A DNA stretch of 64,000 nucleotides from Synechococcus sp. LTW-R (GCF_014217875.1 NZ_CP059060.1:2294001-2358000); one strand, 5' to 3'; counted from the stretch's first letter, positions 38,061-49,338 are shown. Made by a program: numbers and translations. Notes: generated by a model from the sequence alone, not told the origin.

Positions 38061-38788
38061 CAGACCAAGGGCCCGACATCGTCGACGGGATCCAGCAGGG
38101 TCGGGGGCAGATCCGGCAGGGGGATGTTGCCGCCCTCGTCCGCGGCCTCATTGAGGCGGCTGGCGGGCATCGAGGCGGCCCCGACCACGGCGGTGGACGC
38201 CCACTGGATGTACTGCGCCAGGGTGGTGGCATTGCTGGCCTGCAGGGGGCGCCGCGGCGACTTCCCGCCGCCGCTGGGCTCGGGCCCGATGAAGTGCTGC
38301 AGCACCTCCAGGTCCGCGTCGTGGCCCATGGCGATCGCCAAGCGCACGGCCTTCTGGGCCCAAGGCTCCCGCATCAGCTTGGCCAGGCCCGCATCGAAGT
38401 CGTCGGTGGGTTGGCCATCGGAGATCAGGACCAGGACCGGCGGCAGCGCCCGTTCCTCCATCGGCGGGGACTGCAGGACGCCAGCCACCAGCTCGAGGGC
38501 TTCCCCCATGGCCGTGATGCCCCCGGCTTCCAGGTCACGCCACTGCAGCTCCTGCACCGGTGTGGGGTCGGCCAGGTGCCATGCGGCGCCATCGGCGAAG
38601 CGCACGGCCCGCACCAGCACCCGCGCCTCCGGGTTGTGCTCGGCCACCTCCGCCATGCCCGGGAGGGACTGGCGGATCGCCTGGTTCAGGGCCTGCATCT
38701 TGCCCTGGGCGGCCATCGAGCCGGAGCAATCGCAGAGGTAGATGAAGTGCAGCGGGCGGTTGCTGAGGCGAACGTTGGGGAAGGGCAT
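38057..38788 (-). CDS. TerY-like von Willebrand factor A domain protein
   Basis: The 243-residue protein is a single VWA domain of the TerY type with an intact MIDAS: DCSGSMAAQGK (DxSxS) near residue 20, the Thr in AGGITAMGEALELV near 88, and the Asp in LVLISDGQPTDDF near 128. It has a short polar tail. TerY VWA proteins are known to occur in a fixed triad with a PP2C phosphatase and a Ser/Thr kinase, exactly the genes on either side here. It probably acts as a metal-dependent scaffold. Start ATG at 38788, three bases after the kinase stop. Confidence 0.9.
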   Translation of the reverse strand: MPFPNVRLSNRPLHFIYLCDCSGSMAAQGKMQALNQAIRQSLPGMAEVAEHNPEARVLVRAVRFADGAAWHLADPTPVQELQWRDLEAGGITAMGEALELVAGVLQSPPMEERALPPVLVLISDGQPTDDFDAGLAKLMREPWAQKAVRLAIAMGHDADLEVLQHFIGPEPSGGGKSPRRPLQASNATTLAQYIQWASTAVVGAASMPASRLNEAADEGGNIPLPDLPPTLLDPVDDVGPLVW

Positions 38789-38791
38789 GGC

Positions 38792-40114
38792 TTATGTGCG
38801 GATCGGGGTGATCGGCCCGGCCGGGGTGCTGAGCTGCTGCAGGGCCGCGACATTACAGGTTTTGCCCGGCTCCACTTCGAGCCGTTGGCCGTTGGGCAAC
38901 TGGCCCTGCCAGGGGGCATCGCTGAGGTTGCGGAGGCCCACCAGTGCGGCATCCGTGGGGTGGGCGACGAAGACCGCCAGGGGGTGATCGAGGCGTTCAC
39001 CCTGGAGGCCATCGAAGTGATGGCGGTAGAGGGCATTCCCTGGGTGGGCGGCCACCTGTCCCTGGGGCAGTTGCAGCTGCAACCCCCCTGCGTTGCCCTG
39101 ACTGCAGCTCCAGCAGGGGCCGTCTTGGAAGACTTCTTCGCCGCAGTGCTGGCACAGCCGCCGTTGATCCAGGCAGCGCGCGAGCTGCTGTTTCCACTGC
39201 CCGGTTAGGGGGCGTTGGCTGGGTTGCCGCAGTCCGGCGCCAAAGATCGTCTCAAAGAGCTGCTGGAGGCTGCGCGGATAAATCGGCCAGGTGACCAGGG
39301 CCGCGGCATGGTCCTCGGGGTCGGGACGGTTCGCGGGGTTGTTCGGGTCAAAGATGAACAGTGCCTCCTCGCCGTAGAGCCGGCGCCGGGCGGGCTCATC
39401 GAGGCAGCGGATGGCCAGTTCCTGTCGACCGCGGAAGGGGTCGTGGCGGGTGAGCAGCCGAAAGAGCAGGATGGCCAGGCTGAATTGATCGGTGCTGGCA
39501 CTCGGCTTGGCGGCACCCAGCAGCACCTCGGGGGCCATGAAGCCCGGGGTCCCGAGCACGCTTCCGGCCCCCTGGCCATCGACCGCGACGTTGTCGTTGT
39601 CGCAGATCAAGATCGCCCCATCGCCGGGCCGAAGAAAGAGGTTGCCCAGGGAGATGTCCTTGTAACAGAGCCCCTTGAGGTGGAGTTCGTGGAAGGCCGT
39701 GGCCAGGAAGAAGCAGGCCCGCAGGATGTTCTGCAGGCTGATCTCCATCCGCCCGCCGGCGTGGAGATGGGCCCCCTTAAAGCCACTGGGCCGCAGGGGC
39801 ATCAGGTAGCCGAAACCGGGCTCTTGGCTCCGGAGCAGCGGACGACTCTCCGCACTGGGCTCCAGCAGGGCCATCGGCCAGAGGAAGTCGCCGTTGGGGG
39901 CCCCCAGGCGAATGCTTTGCTGCAGGCGCTGCCGCAGCAGCGGGTCCCGGGCGATGCAACTCGGGAAGTACCACTTCAGGGCCAGACCCTCAGTCCCGCA
40001 GCGCACGGCGTAGACCTGTCCCTGGGTGCCGCCGCCGAGGCAGCGTTCGATCTCGAGGGGCTGCTCGAGGCCGTCGAAGGCGAGGCGGCTCCCCAGCGGC
40101 AGCAGGGTGTTCAT
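38792..40114 (-). CDS. Ser/Thr protein kinase with C-terminal zinc ribbon (TerY-P triad type)
   Basis: The kinase domain spans about residues 15-310: glycine loop CLGGGTQGQVYAV, VAIK-lysine equivalent in LALKWYF, catalytic loop YKDISLGNLFL (HRD has become YKD but Asp and Asn are kept), DFG replaced by DND in LICDNDNVAV, and GTPGFMAPEVLLG. After it comes a zinc ribbon CQHCGEEVFQDGPCWSC (CxxC-x9-CxxC, about 335-352) and a small beta-rich C-terminal domain (about 360-440). This layout is the known kinase of TerY-P triads. Start: ATG at 40114 overlaps the FHA gene stop by four bases; the open frame extends upstream but without a kinase-like sequence. Confidence 0.88.
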   Translation of the reverse strand: MNTLLPLGSRLAFDGLEQPLEIERCLGGGTQGQVYAVRCGTEGLALKWYFPSCIARDPLLRQRLQQSIRLGAPNGDFLWPMALLEPSAESRPLLRSQEPGFGYLMPLRPSGFKGAHLHAGGRMEISLQNILRACFFLATAFHELHLKGLCYKDISLGNLFLRPGDGAILICDNDNVAVDGQGAGSVLGTPGFMAPEVLLGAAKPSASTDQFSLAILLFRLLTRHDPFRGRQELAIRCLDEPARRRLYGEEALFIFDPNNPANRPDPEDHAAALVTWPIYPRSLQQLFETIFGAGLRQPSQRPLTGQWKQQLARCLDQRRLCQHCGEEVFQDGPCWSCSQGNAGGLQLQLPQGQVAAHPGNALYRHHFDGLQGERLDHPLAVFVAHPTDAALVGLRNLSDAPWQGQLPNGQRLEVEPGKTCNVAALQQLSTPAGPITPIRT

Positions 40115-40803
40115 CGGGCCTGGGCTCCGAGGGCTTTGCGGATGCCGTTGCGGTGGGCCAGGGCGGTGCGGCGGTTGGCAAAGCCATGGCGCAGGGCGCG
40201 TCCATCGCGGAGCACCACCACCAGGCTGTGGTCCTTGCGGGACCCCAGCACGATCCAGCCGGCCAGGGCGCCGAGTTCCAGGGGCCAGAAGATCAGGGGG
40301 AAGGGCAGCAGCAAGAGGCCCCCAAGGCAGAGCAAGAGCCACCAGCTGAAGACGTGGGGATGGCGAGGCAGGCTCTGCACTCCCGCCGAGAGCACCGCGG
40401 CCAGCTCGACCGCTTCCCCATCCACATCGATCCGGCGGGGCGCGGCGGGTTTGGGTTGGGTTGGGGTGGCCGCTGGCTTGGTCGGAGTGGCCGCGATCAG
40501 CTCGAACTGCAGCACGGGGCCCTGGAGTCCGAGCCGGATCTCATCGCCGTCCTCGAGCTGGCGGCACTGTTGAATCCGTTGCCCTTCGTGGAAGGTGCCG
40601 TCGTTGCTCTGCCACTCGCAGACCAACCAGCCCTGGGTTTGCGAGAACCGGACGACGGCGTGGTGATCGGAGACCCCGGTTTGGCTGGCGAGGCAGAGCC
40701 GATTGCTCGGCGCCTTGCCGATGGTCAGGGGCTGTTTGGGATCGAGGGGCGCGGCTTTGCTGGGATCGCTAGCGAGCAGCAAGCGCGCTTTGGGGGCACT
40801 CAT
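40111..40803 (-). CDS. FHA-domain protein with C-terminal membrane segments
   Basis: The 230-residue protein has an FHA phosphothreonine-binding domain (about 10-105): LTIGKAPSNRLCLAS (the usual Gly-Arg is Gly-Lys), VSDHHAVVRF in place of SRxHA, and SNDGTFHEG in place of SNGTxxNG. A Pro/Thr-rich linker follows, then two hydrophobic segments (about 160-205) and a basic tail. The deviations in the FHA core may alter phosphopeptide affinity. It is coupled by four-base overlaps to the genes on both sides, so it belongs to the kinase operon and probably recruits phosphorylated partners to the membrane. Confidence 0.87.
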   Translation of the reverse strand: MSAPKARLLLASDPSKAAPLDPKQPLTIGKAPSNRLCLASQTGVSDHHAVVRFSQTQGWLVCEWQSNDGTFHEGQRIQQCRQLEDGDEIRLGLQGPVLQFELIAATPTKPAATPTQPKPAAPRRIDVDGEAVELAAVLSAGVQSLPRHPHVFSWWLLLCLGGLLLLPFPLIFWPLELGALAGWIVLGSRKDHSLVVVLRDGRALRHGFANRRTALAHRNGIRKALGAQAR

Positions 40804-41126
40804 CGCTCCCCTCGGCGGCGCGCCCACCACAGCCTCCAGTCATCGCGGAGGTCGTTCCAGAGGCCGCCATCCCCCTCGCGATAGGGAAGGACACGCCCGG
40901 GGAAGAGGACCGCTTTGCTGGCGAGGGCCAGGGCCACGAGCACCATCAGCAGCAGGATCCAGCCGGGGATCGCCCCCACCCAGGTGTAGGCAAAGAAGGC
41001 CCGCAGGGCATAGAGGCCGATCGTGATCGCCAACCAGAGGCGGAAGGGCTCCCAGGGATCCCGTTGACGCTGCACCGAAGGGGGGCTGACGTTGGCTGGT
41101 CTTAGCCTATGGCTGGACTGCAACAC
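40800..41126 (-). CDS. small membrane protein, first gene of the kinase operon
   Basis: About 108 residues with two hydrophobic segments (LWLAITIGLYALRAFFAY and IPGWILLLMVLVALALASKAVLF) and a positively charged C-terminus (LRDDWRLWWARRRGER). The start is uncertain: a GTG at 41126 is chosen because longer forms run deep into the divergent PBP gene and are Arg/Lys-rich noise. It overlaps the FHA gene by four bases (ATGA), which supports translation. No family recognised; possibly a membrane adaptor for the system. Confidence 0.6.
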   Translation of the reverse strand: MLQSSHRLRPANVSPPSVQRQRDPWEPFRLWLAITIGLYALRAFFAYTWVGAIPGWILLLMVLVALALASKAVLFPGRVLPYREGDGGLWNDLRDDWRLWWARRRGER

Positions 41127-43398
41127 CCGCCTGAGCCCCTCCCCTCGCTTGGATCGCTTTGCCTCGCCGGCCGTTCGTGAGGCGTGGGCAGCCTTCGCCC
41201 GGGCAGCCTTCCGCGGACCCTGGCGGGCGCGTCCTGATGCAGTCCGCCGCACCCTGCCGGCGCTGCTGCAGCACCAGGCTCGTCTTGAGCTCTGGGTGAA
41301 GGAGCAGAAGCTCCTGGAGCTCGACCTCGAGACCCAGCGCTATCGCCTCGGCCGGGACCCCTCCTGCGAGCTGCCCCTGGCGGACCCGAGCTTGAGCCGG
41401 ATTCACGCGATTCTCGAGCGCGAGCGTCCCAGCGACCGGGACTTTGCCTTGGAGGACTTCGGCTCCTCGAATGGACTCTTTCACCGGGACCGGCGCATTC
41501 GCTGGATTCAGCTGCGCGACGGTGATGCGGTCCAGTTGGGTTCGCCCTTGAAGGGAGAGGCGCCCGAGTTGCGCTACGTCCATCCCCGCAGCCCCTTGGA
41601 GCAGGCGGTTCGCCTGCTGGGCATCGGTGCCTTGGCGGGTTCAGCCCTGTTGGTGAGCGGCATGCTCCTGGCGGCCAGCATCGGCGGCGGCTCGAGGATA
41701 CGGAGCATTGAAGGCCCGGTCAAAATCTTTGCCGCCAATGGCCAGCAGGTGGATGCCAAGGAGGGCTCCTCCACGGCGCTGCCCTCGCTGCAGTCCTACC
41801 CCTTGCACCTGCGCCAGGCCCTGATGGCCTCAGAAGAGGCGCGGTTTGGCTGGAACAGCGGCATCGATTTATTCGGCACGCTGCGCTCGGCGGTGTTGGG
41901 GAGCGGTGGCGGCAGCGGCCTGACCCAGCAGGTCGCCCGCATGGTTTATCCGGAGGTGGGACGGGACCTGAGCCTGACCCGCAAGCTCCGGGAGTTGTCG
42001 GTGGCGCTCCAGCTGGAGGTGGGCTTCAGCAAGAACCAGATCCTCAAGCTCTATCTCGATCGCGCCTATCTCGGCCTTGGGACCGAGGGGTTTGAGCAGG
42101 CCGCTCAGCTCTATTTCCGCAAGTCCGCCAGCGATCTGGATGTCGGCCAGTCGGCCTTCCTCGTGGGACTGCTCCCCAGCCCGAATGGCTACAGCCCCTG
42201 CAACCTCGACGACCCGGGGGCGGGCCTCGAGCGCCGCAACCTGGTGCTGAAGCTGATGCATGAGCAGGGTTGGCTGAGCGATCAGGGCTTGATCGATGCC
42301 CGGCGCCGGCCCCTCAACATCGATCCCTCGGCCTGCCGGGAGTCGAGCTTCAGCAGCTACCCCTTCTTCAGTGACTACGTCGTTGGGGAGCTGGAGGGCA
42401 CCCGTTTTGGCCTGAACCTCCGGGGTTCCGATGCGGCTGGAAATTATGCGGTGGAGAGCACGATCAACCCCAAGCTGCAGCAGTTGGCGCAGGAGCAGCT
42501 CAAGCGTTTCTTGGATGGACCGGCGGCTTCGGCGGGTTTGACCCAGGGGGCCCTGATCAGCCTGAACACCAAGACGGGCGACATCGTGGCCTATGTCGGC
42601 GGCGGGGATTACAGCCGCTCGAGCTTTGACCGGGTGCAGGCCCTGCGGCAGCCCGGTTCGACCTTCAAGCTCTTTCCCTTTCTGGCGGCCCTCGCGTCGG
42701 GGGTCTCCCCGGCCGAGTCCATCTCCTGTGCCCCTTTGGACTATGTCAGGGGCTGCCGCCATCACACGGGGCTCATCAGCGTGGCGGCCGGCCTGGCCGG
42801 CTCGGAGAACGTTGTGGCCTTGCGCCTGGCGGAGCGGGCGGGGTTCTCCCAGGTGCTGAAAATGGCGCGACGACTGGGGATCACGACGCCGCTGGACGCC
42901 GACTACAACACGATGCTGGGGGGGCGCGAGACCTACCTCTATGAGATGGCCCGGGCCTATGCCGTCGTGGCCAATGGGGGGCGCTCGGTGCCCGTCCATG
43001 GGGTCAGCCGGATTTATGACCTCGGCATTTGCCGCTCGGTGAAAAGCCTGGACCGCTGCCCGGCCCGCGGGGTGACGACCCCCATCGGAGAGCGATCCCG
43101 TCAGCTGATTCGGCCGGAGGTGGCCGCGGCAATGGACCAATTGCTGGCGGGCGTGGTGCAGGGGGGGACGGGCCGCGCGGCCGCGGTGATTCCGGATGCC
43201 CGCGGCAAAACCGGGACCACGAACAACGGGGTTGATGCCCTTTTCATTGGTTATTCCCCCGCCTTGAGGCTGTTGACGGCGATCTGGATGGGGAACGACG
43301 ACAACCGGCCCGCCTCCGGTGCGAGCGGAGGCCTTGTGGCAGACCTTTGGGGTCGTTACATGCAGCAGGCCGCTAAAGCGCTGCCAGCAGCCGGCTGA
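41092..43398 (+). CDS. class A penicillin-binding protein with N-terminal FHA domain
   Basis: A bifunctional PBP1A-like peptidoglycan synthase carrying a cytosolic FHA domain. Order: FHA (about 60-150) with canonical YRLGRDPSCELPL, PSLSRIHA and DFGSSNGLF; transmembrane helix (about 172-200); GT51 glycosyltransferase (about 235-400) with SEEARFGWNSGIDLFG, GGSGLTQQVARMV and RKLRELSVALQLE; transpeptidase with SxxK in PGSTFKLFP near 522, SEN near 565 and KTG in RGKTGTTNNG near 705. The FHA faces the cytoplasm and could read threonine phosphorylation by the divergently encoded kinase. The start is unclear: TTG at 41092 overlaps the divergent gene; TTG 41149 is an alternative. Confidence 0.9.
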   Translation: MAGLSLWLDCNTRLSPSPRLDRFASPAVREAWAAFARAAFRGPWRARPDAVRRTLPALLQHQARLELWVKEQKLLELDLETQRYRLGRDPSCELPLADPSLSRIHAILERERPSDRDFALEDFGSSNGLFHRDRRIRWIQLRDGDAVQLGSPLKGEAPELRYVHPRSPLEQAVRLLGIGALAGSALLVSGMLLAASIGGGSRIRSIEGPVKIFAANGQQVDAKEGSSTALPSLQSYPLHLRQALMASEEARFGWNSGIDLFGTLRSAVLGSGGGSGLTQQVARMVYPEVGRDLSLTRKLRELSVALQLEVGFSKNQILKLYLDRAYLGLGTEGFEQAAQLYFRKSASDLDVGQSAFLVGLLPSPNGYSPCNLDDPGAGLERRNLVLKLMHEQGWLSDQGLIDARRRPLNIDPSACRESSFSSYPFFSDYVVGELEGTRFGLNLRGSDAAGNYAVESTINPKLQQLAQEQLKRFLDGPAASAGLTQGALISLNTKTGDIVAYVGGGDYSRSSFDRVQALRQPGSTFKLFPFLAALASGVSPAESISCAPLDYVRGCRHHTGLISVAAGLAGSENVVALRLAERAGFSQVLKMARRLGITTPLDADYNTMLGGRETYLYEMARAYAVVANGGRSVPVHGVSRIYDLGICRSVKSLDRCPARGVTTPIGERSRQLIRPEVAAAMDQLLAGVVQGGTGRAAAVIPDARGKTGTTNNGVDALFIGYSPALRLLTAIWMGNDDNRPASGASGGLVADLWGRYMQQAAKALPAAG

Positions 43399-44476
43399 TC
43401 AGGGCCCAGCCCACACCGAGGAGGAGTCCCCAGCTGCAGCTCGAGGCCAGCAGGCGTTGCAGGGCGATGCTCGCTTCGCCGGGGTGTTGCCGGGGCAGTT
43501 GCCAGCCCAGTTGCAGGGCTCCCACGACGAGCAGCAGGACCCAGGCCGGGATGCTGAAGCCCAGGGGGCGAAAGACCAGCAGCTTCCACTGCAGGAGGCT
43601 TGAGCCCGCCGCCAGGCCAATCAGGGCACAGACCGGCCCCGCGGATCCGCTCCAGGTGCGTTGGATGGACCAGCGTTCGGCGGCAATCGCGGCTAGGGCC
43701 AGACAGGCCAGCGCGGTGAGGCTGTAGCGCAGGATCACCTGCCCCAGGGGAAGGGGGGAGCCCCCCAAGATGATTAGTAGGACGGCCAGATTCAGCCCTG
43801 CCTCTGCCCGGTTGCGATGCACCCAGGGGGCACTGATCCAGCGCCAAACCTCCCGCGGTCGGCCGGCCTGCTCGCTGCTGAGACTCCAGTGCTCCCGCAG
43901 CCTCTTCCCCCAGGGGCCGACGCCGAGACCGGCGAGGCCGAGGACCAGGACAACGCCCCCGCTCCAGCCCCAGCCCTCGAAGATCAGCCGATCCAGTTCT
44001 TGACCCAACCAGCTCAGCACCAGGGCGCCGCAGGCCGAGAGGGCCAGTCCAGGTGCCAGGGGTTCCAGACGGCGCAGGCTTGGCGTGAACCCCGCAAGCG
44101 GTTCGGGTTGTGGCGCTGGAGCGGTTGGGCGTGGTGCGGCTGTTGAAGCAGGAGCAGAGCGTTCGTTTACCGGCGACTCTTGGCCGCAGACCGCGTCGAG
44201 CAGATCCTGCAGCTCGGCTTGCACCTCGGCGGAGTAGGTCTGGCGGATGTGTGCGCCCAGGCTGGCGCGGGCACTGGCTTGGCTGGCGCCACTCCCATGC
44301 AGGAGTTGCAGCAGTAGGGGCTGATTGGCGAGGTCCCGGATCGGCCCTTTGAGGCCGTCCTCCGCGCCGATGGCATCAATGAGGCGGTTGGCGATCGCCC
44401 GACCGCTCTGGAGCGCCTCAGGGTCCTGGATCAGCCATTGGCGCAGCTGCCTGCCGAGAGTGGTGCCGAGGCCCAT
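43373..44476 (-). CDS. rhomboid-like polytopic membrane protein lacking the GxSG active site
   Basis: The 367-residue protein has a soluble helical N-domain (1-96; LGRQLRQWLIQDPEAL, then IDAIGAEDGLKGPIRDLA), a Pro/Ala linker and about seven hydrophobic segments. The membrane part resembles a rhomboid fold (WRWISAPWVHRNRAEAGLNL is like the HxxxN helix of rhomboids), but where GxSG is expected there is TWSGSAGPVCALIGL, so peptidase activity is doubtful. The N-domain resembles that of the protein at 35974-36909, linking it to the kinase cluster. It is convergent with the PBP gene, overlapping it by 26 bases. Confidence 0.65.
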   Translation of the reverse strand: MGLGTTLGRQLRQWLIQDPEALQSGRAIANRLIDAIGAEDGLKGPIRDLANQPLLLQLLHGSGASQASARASLGAHIRQTYSAEVQAELQDLLDAVCGQESPVNERSAPASTAAPRPTAPAPQPEPLAGFTPSLRRLEPLAPGLALSACGALVLSWLGQELDRLIFEGWGWSGGVVLVLGLAGLGVGPWGKRLREHWSLSSEQAGRPREVWRWISAPWVHRNRAEAGLNLAVLLIILGGSPLPLGQVILRYSLTALACLALAAIAAERWSIQRTWSGSAGPVCALIGLAAGSSLLQWKLLVFRPLGFSIPAWVLLLVVGALQLGWQLPRQHPGEASIALQRLLASSCSWGLLLGVGWALISRLLAAL

Positions 44477-44501
44477 GGCTTGGGATCTGTGGGCTGAGCA
44501 T

Positions 44502-44526
44502 AAAAAAGCGCCCCCGCGGGGGCGCT
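44502..44526 (-). terminator. intrinsic terminator of atpD-atpC
   Basis: On the minus strand a perfect 20-bp palindrome AGCGCCCCCGCGGGGGCGCT runs into six T. It lies 25 bases after atpC. Confidence 0.88.
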
Positions 44527-44550
44527 TGAGCGATCAAGGTGAGCCTGGAC

Positions 44551-44961
44551 TCACTTGTTGAGGGTTGCGGCCTGCACCCGGGCGCGGGCACGGGAAAGGG
44601 CTTGTTGGGCCTTCAGCTTTTCGGTGCTGGCGGCTTGACCTTCGAACTGATTGGCGGCCGCGGTGGCTGCTTCCAGTTCTTTGTTGGCTTCATCAGCATT
44701 GATGGAGCTGCCGAGTTCAGCGGTGTTCACCAGAACGGTGACTTCATCCGCTTCGATCTCAGCGAAACCACCCTGAAGGGCAATGGCTTTCCAGTTGTTG
44801 TTCTCGCGAACCCGCAGCACCCCGTAGTCGAGGGCGGTGAGTAGGGAGACGTGACCGGGAAGGATGCCCAGTTGGCCAGTGGTGGAAGGAAGGATGACTT
44901 CGTCGGCGGGGCCGTCGAAGACGCTCTGGTCTGGAGCCAGAACGCGGAGGGTAAGAGACAT
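44551..44961 (-). CDS. atpC: F0F1 ATP synthase subunit epsilon
   Basis: Epsilon couples the shaft to the c-ring and can inhibit ATP hydrolysis. The 136-residue protein has the N-terminal beta-sandwich (SLTLRVLAPDQSVFDGPADEV, LPSTTGQLGILPGHVSLLTALDYG) and the C-terminal helical hairpin rich in Ala/Glu. It follows atpD by 16 bases; the pair is separated from the main cluster, the normal cyanobacterial arrangement. Confidence 0.97.
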   Translation of the reverse strand: MSLTLRVLAPDQSVFDGPADEVILPSTTGQLGILPGHVSLLTALDYGVLRVRENNNWKAIALQGGFAEIEADEVTVLVNTAELGSSINADEANKELEAATAAANQFEGQAASTEKLKAQQALSRARARVQAATLNK

Positions 44962-44977
44962 CAGCTAACGCTCCGGA

Positions 44978-46438
<1,461 letters not shown>

Positions 46439-46592
46439 TTAAAGGAGAAGTAGCAGGGCGCGCAGCGGGACCAATCCCACTTGAAGCGGCGCAAACATAC
46501 CACCGCGCCCCGTCGCTCCGTCACCCCTCCCCAGCCCTGTTCGGTCACCCGCCCCGCTAGGTGGTTGTGGACGAGGGAAGCGCGCCCATAAC

Positions 46593-46619
46593 TTGGCACT
46601 CAAGGGATGCGAGTGCTAA
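46593..46619 (+). promoter_or_regulatory. CIRCE operator upstream of groES-groEL
   Basis: The sequence TTGGCACTC-N9-GAGTGCTAA matches the CIRCE inverted repeat (TTAGCACTC-N9-GAGTGCTAA) in all but one base of 18 and with the exact nine-base spacer. CIRCE is bound by the repressor HrcA. It lies 90 bases upstream of groES, so the operon should be derepressed on heat shock. Confidence 0.93.
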
Positions 46620-46708
46620 CTCGCGTTCCCAGGCGTGATTACGCCGCGACCCTGGCAGCGTCTCTGGCGCCATGCCAATGGTTTCGCCACCCAACCCGAA
46701 TTCCATCC

Positions 46709-47020
46709 ATGGCTGCTGTTTCCCTCAGCGTTTCCACCGTCAAGCCCCTGGGCGATCGCATCTTCATCAAGGTCTCCGAGTCCGAAGAGAAGACCGCCGG
46801 CGGCATCCTTCTGCCTGACTCCGCCAAAGAAAAGCCCCAGGTGGGTGAAGTGGTGCAGGTGGGCCCCGGCAAGCGCAACGACGACGGTTCCCGTCAGGCT
46901 CCTGAAGTGAGCGTTGGCGACAAGGTCCTCTACAGCAAGTACGCCGGCACCGACATCAAGCTCGGCAGCGACGAGTACGTGCTCCTGTCTGAGAAGGACA
47001 TCCTGGCTGTCGTCAGCTGA
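46709..47020 (+). CDS. groES: co-chaperonin GroES
   Basis: GroES forms the heptameric lid of the GroEL cage. The 103-residue protein has [25 protein letters not shown], the mobile-loop region, and the signature [13 protein letters not shown]. The ATG at 46709 follows the CIRCE element; the frame is open further upstream but crosses the operator. It is 48 bases before groEL. Confidence 0.98.
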   Translation: MAAVSLSVSTVKPLGDRIFIKVSESEEKTAGGILLPDSAKEKPQVGEVVQVGPGKRNDDGSRQAPEVSVGDKVLYSKYAGTDIKLGSDEYVLLSEKDILAVVS

Positions 47021-47041
47021 GTCCGACCCGTTTTTTCCTAA

Positions 47042-48703
<1,662 letters not shown>

Positions 48704-48763
48704 GGTCGGTCGGGGAGCGGTTGACCTTCTCCCCTTCGACTCTTCAGTCATTGCAACGTATCT

Positions 48764-48787
48764 GGGGCACATCCGTGCCCTTTTTTT
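48764..48787 (+). terminator. intrinsic terminator of groES-groEL
   Basis: Stem GGGCAC / GTGCCC with a four-base loop, followed by seven T, about 60 bases after groEL. Confidence 0.85.
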
Positions 48788-48978
48788 GTGCCTGTCGAGC
48801 CGGCCGATCCGAGGCGGCCCGGTTCTTCTGTATAGGTGGCGCAATGCAGGTCTATGTAGGTGGAGCCGTTTTCTGTTTGCGGGAGGGCTCAGTGGTGCAG
48901 GTGCAACGTCTTCGTCGCTGAGCCGGGAAATGAACCCAAGCGGAGAGACGTATTGTTCTTGCTATACGAATCTTGGTT

Positions 48979-49338
48979 GTGTCGCGTCCTGGTGCCTTCG
49001 CTGCGAACTTCAAGCCTGAGGTCTTGGATCGCTTTCGGGATCTCTGCCGGCGTCAGGGCCGGCAGTACACGAAGGTTCTCGAGCGTCTCGCTGAGGTGTA
49101 TCTGGAGACCGACGGTGCCGTGCTGGATGGAACGGCCTCTTCTGGGCCTGCGGATCCCGACAAGAAGAAGCGGCTTGTTCAGGTGGAGTCACTCCAGAAC
49201 AAACTCCTGGAGGATCTCTTGAAGCGTGTCGAGGTCCTGGAGAAGCAAAAGGTGAAAACGGACTATGAGATCGAGCGTGTTCAAAAGAGCGTTGCCTTTC
49301 TGCGCTCCGGTCTTCAAGAACCTGGTTCTCAGGGCTGA
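48979..49338 (+). CDS. ribbon-helix-helix-like protein with coiled-coil tail
   Basis: The roughly 119-residue protein starts with a segment (AFAANFKPEVLDRFRDLCRR followed by GRQYTKVLERLAEVYLE) that has the beta-strand, helix, helix pattern of RHH/CopG DNA-binding domains, then a Lys/Glu-rich coiled coil (about 65-105). It could be a small transcription factor that oligomerises through the coiled coil. The start is uncertain: GTG at 48979 or TTG at 48973. It lies alone between the groEL terminator and mscL. Confidence 0.65.
   Translation: MSRPGAFAANFKPEVLDRFRDLCRRQGRQYTKVLERLAEVYLETDGAVLDGTASSGPADPDKKKRLVQVESLQNKLLEDLLKRVEVLEKQKVKTDYEIERVQKSVAFLRSGLQEPGSQG

Noticed and set aside
48721-48921. 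Short plus-strand frame after groEL
   Set aside because: It runs across the groEL terminator hairpin and has no conserved features.
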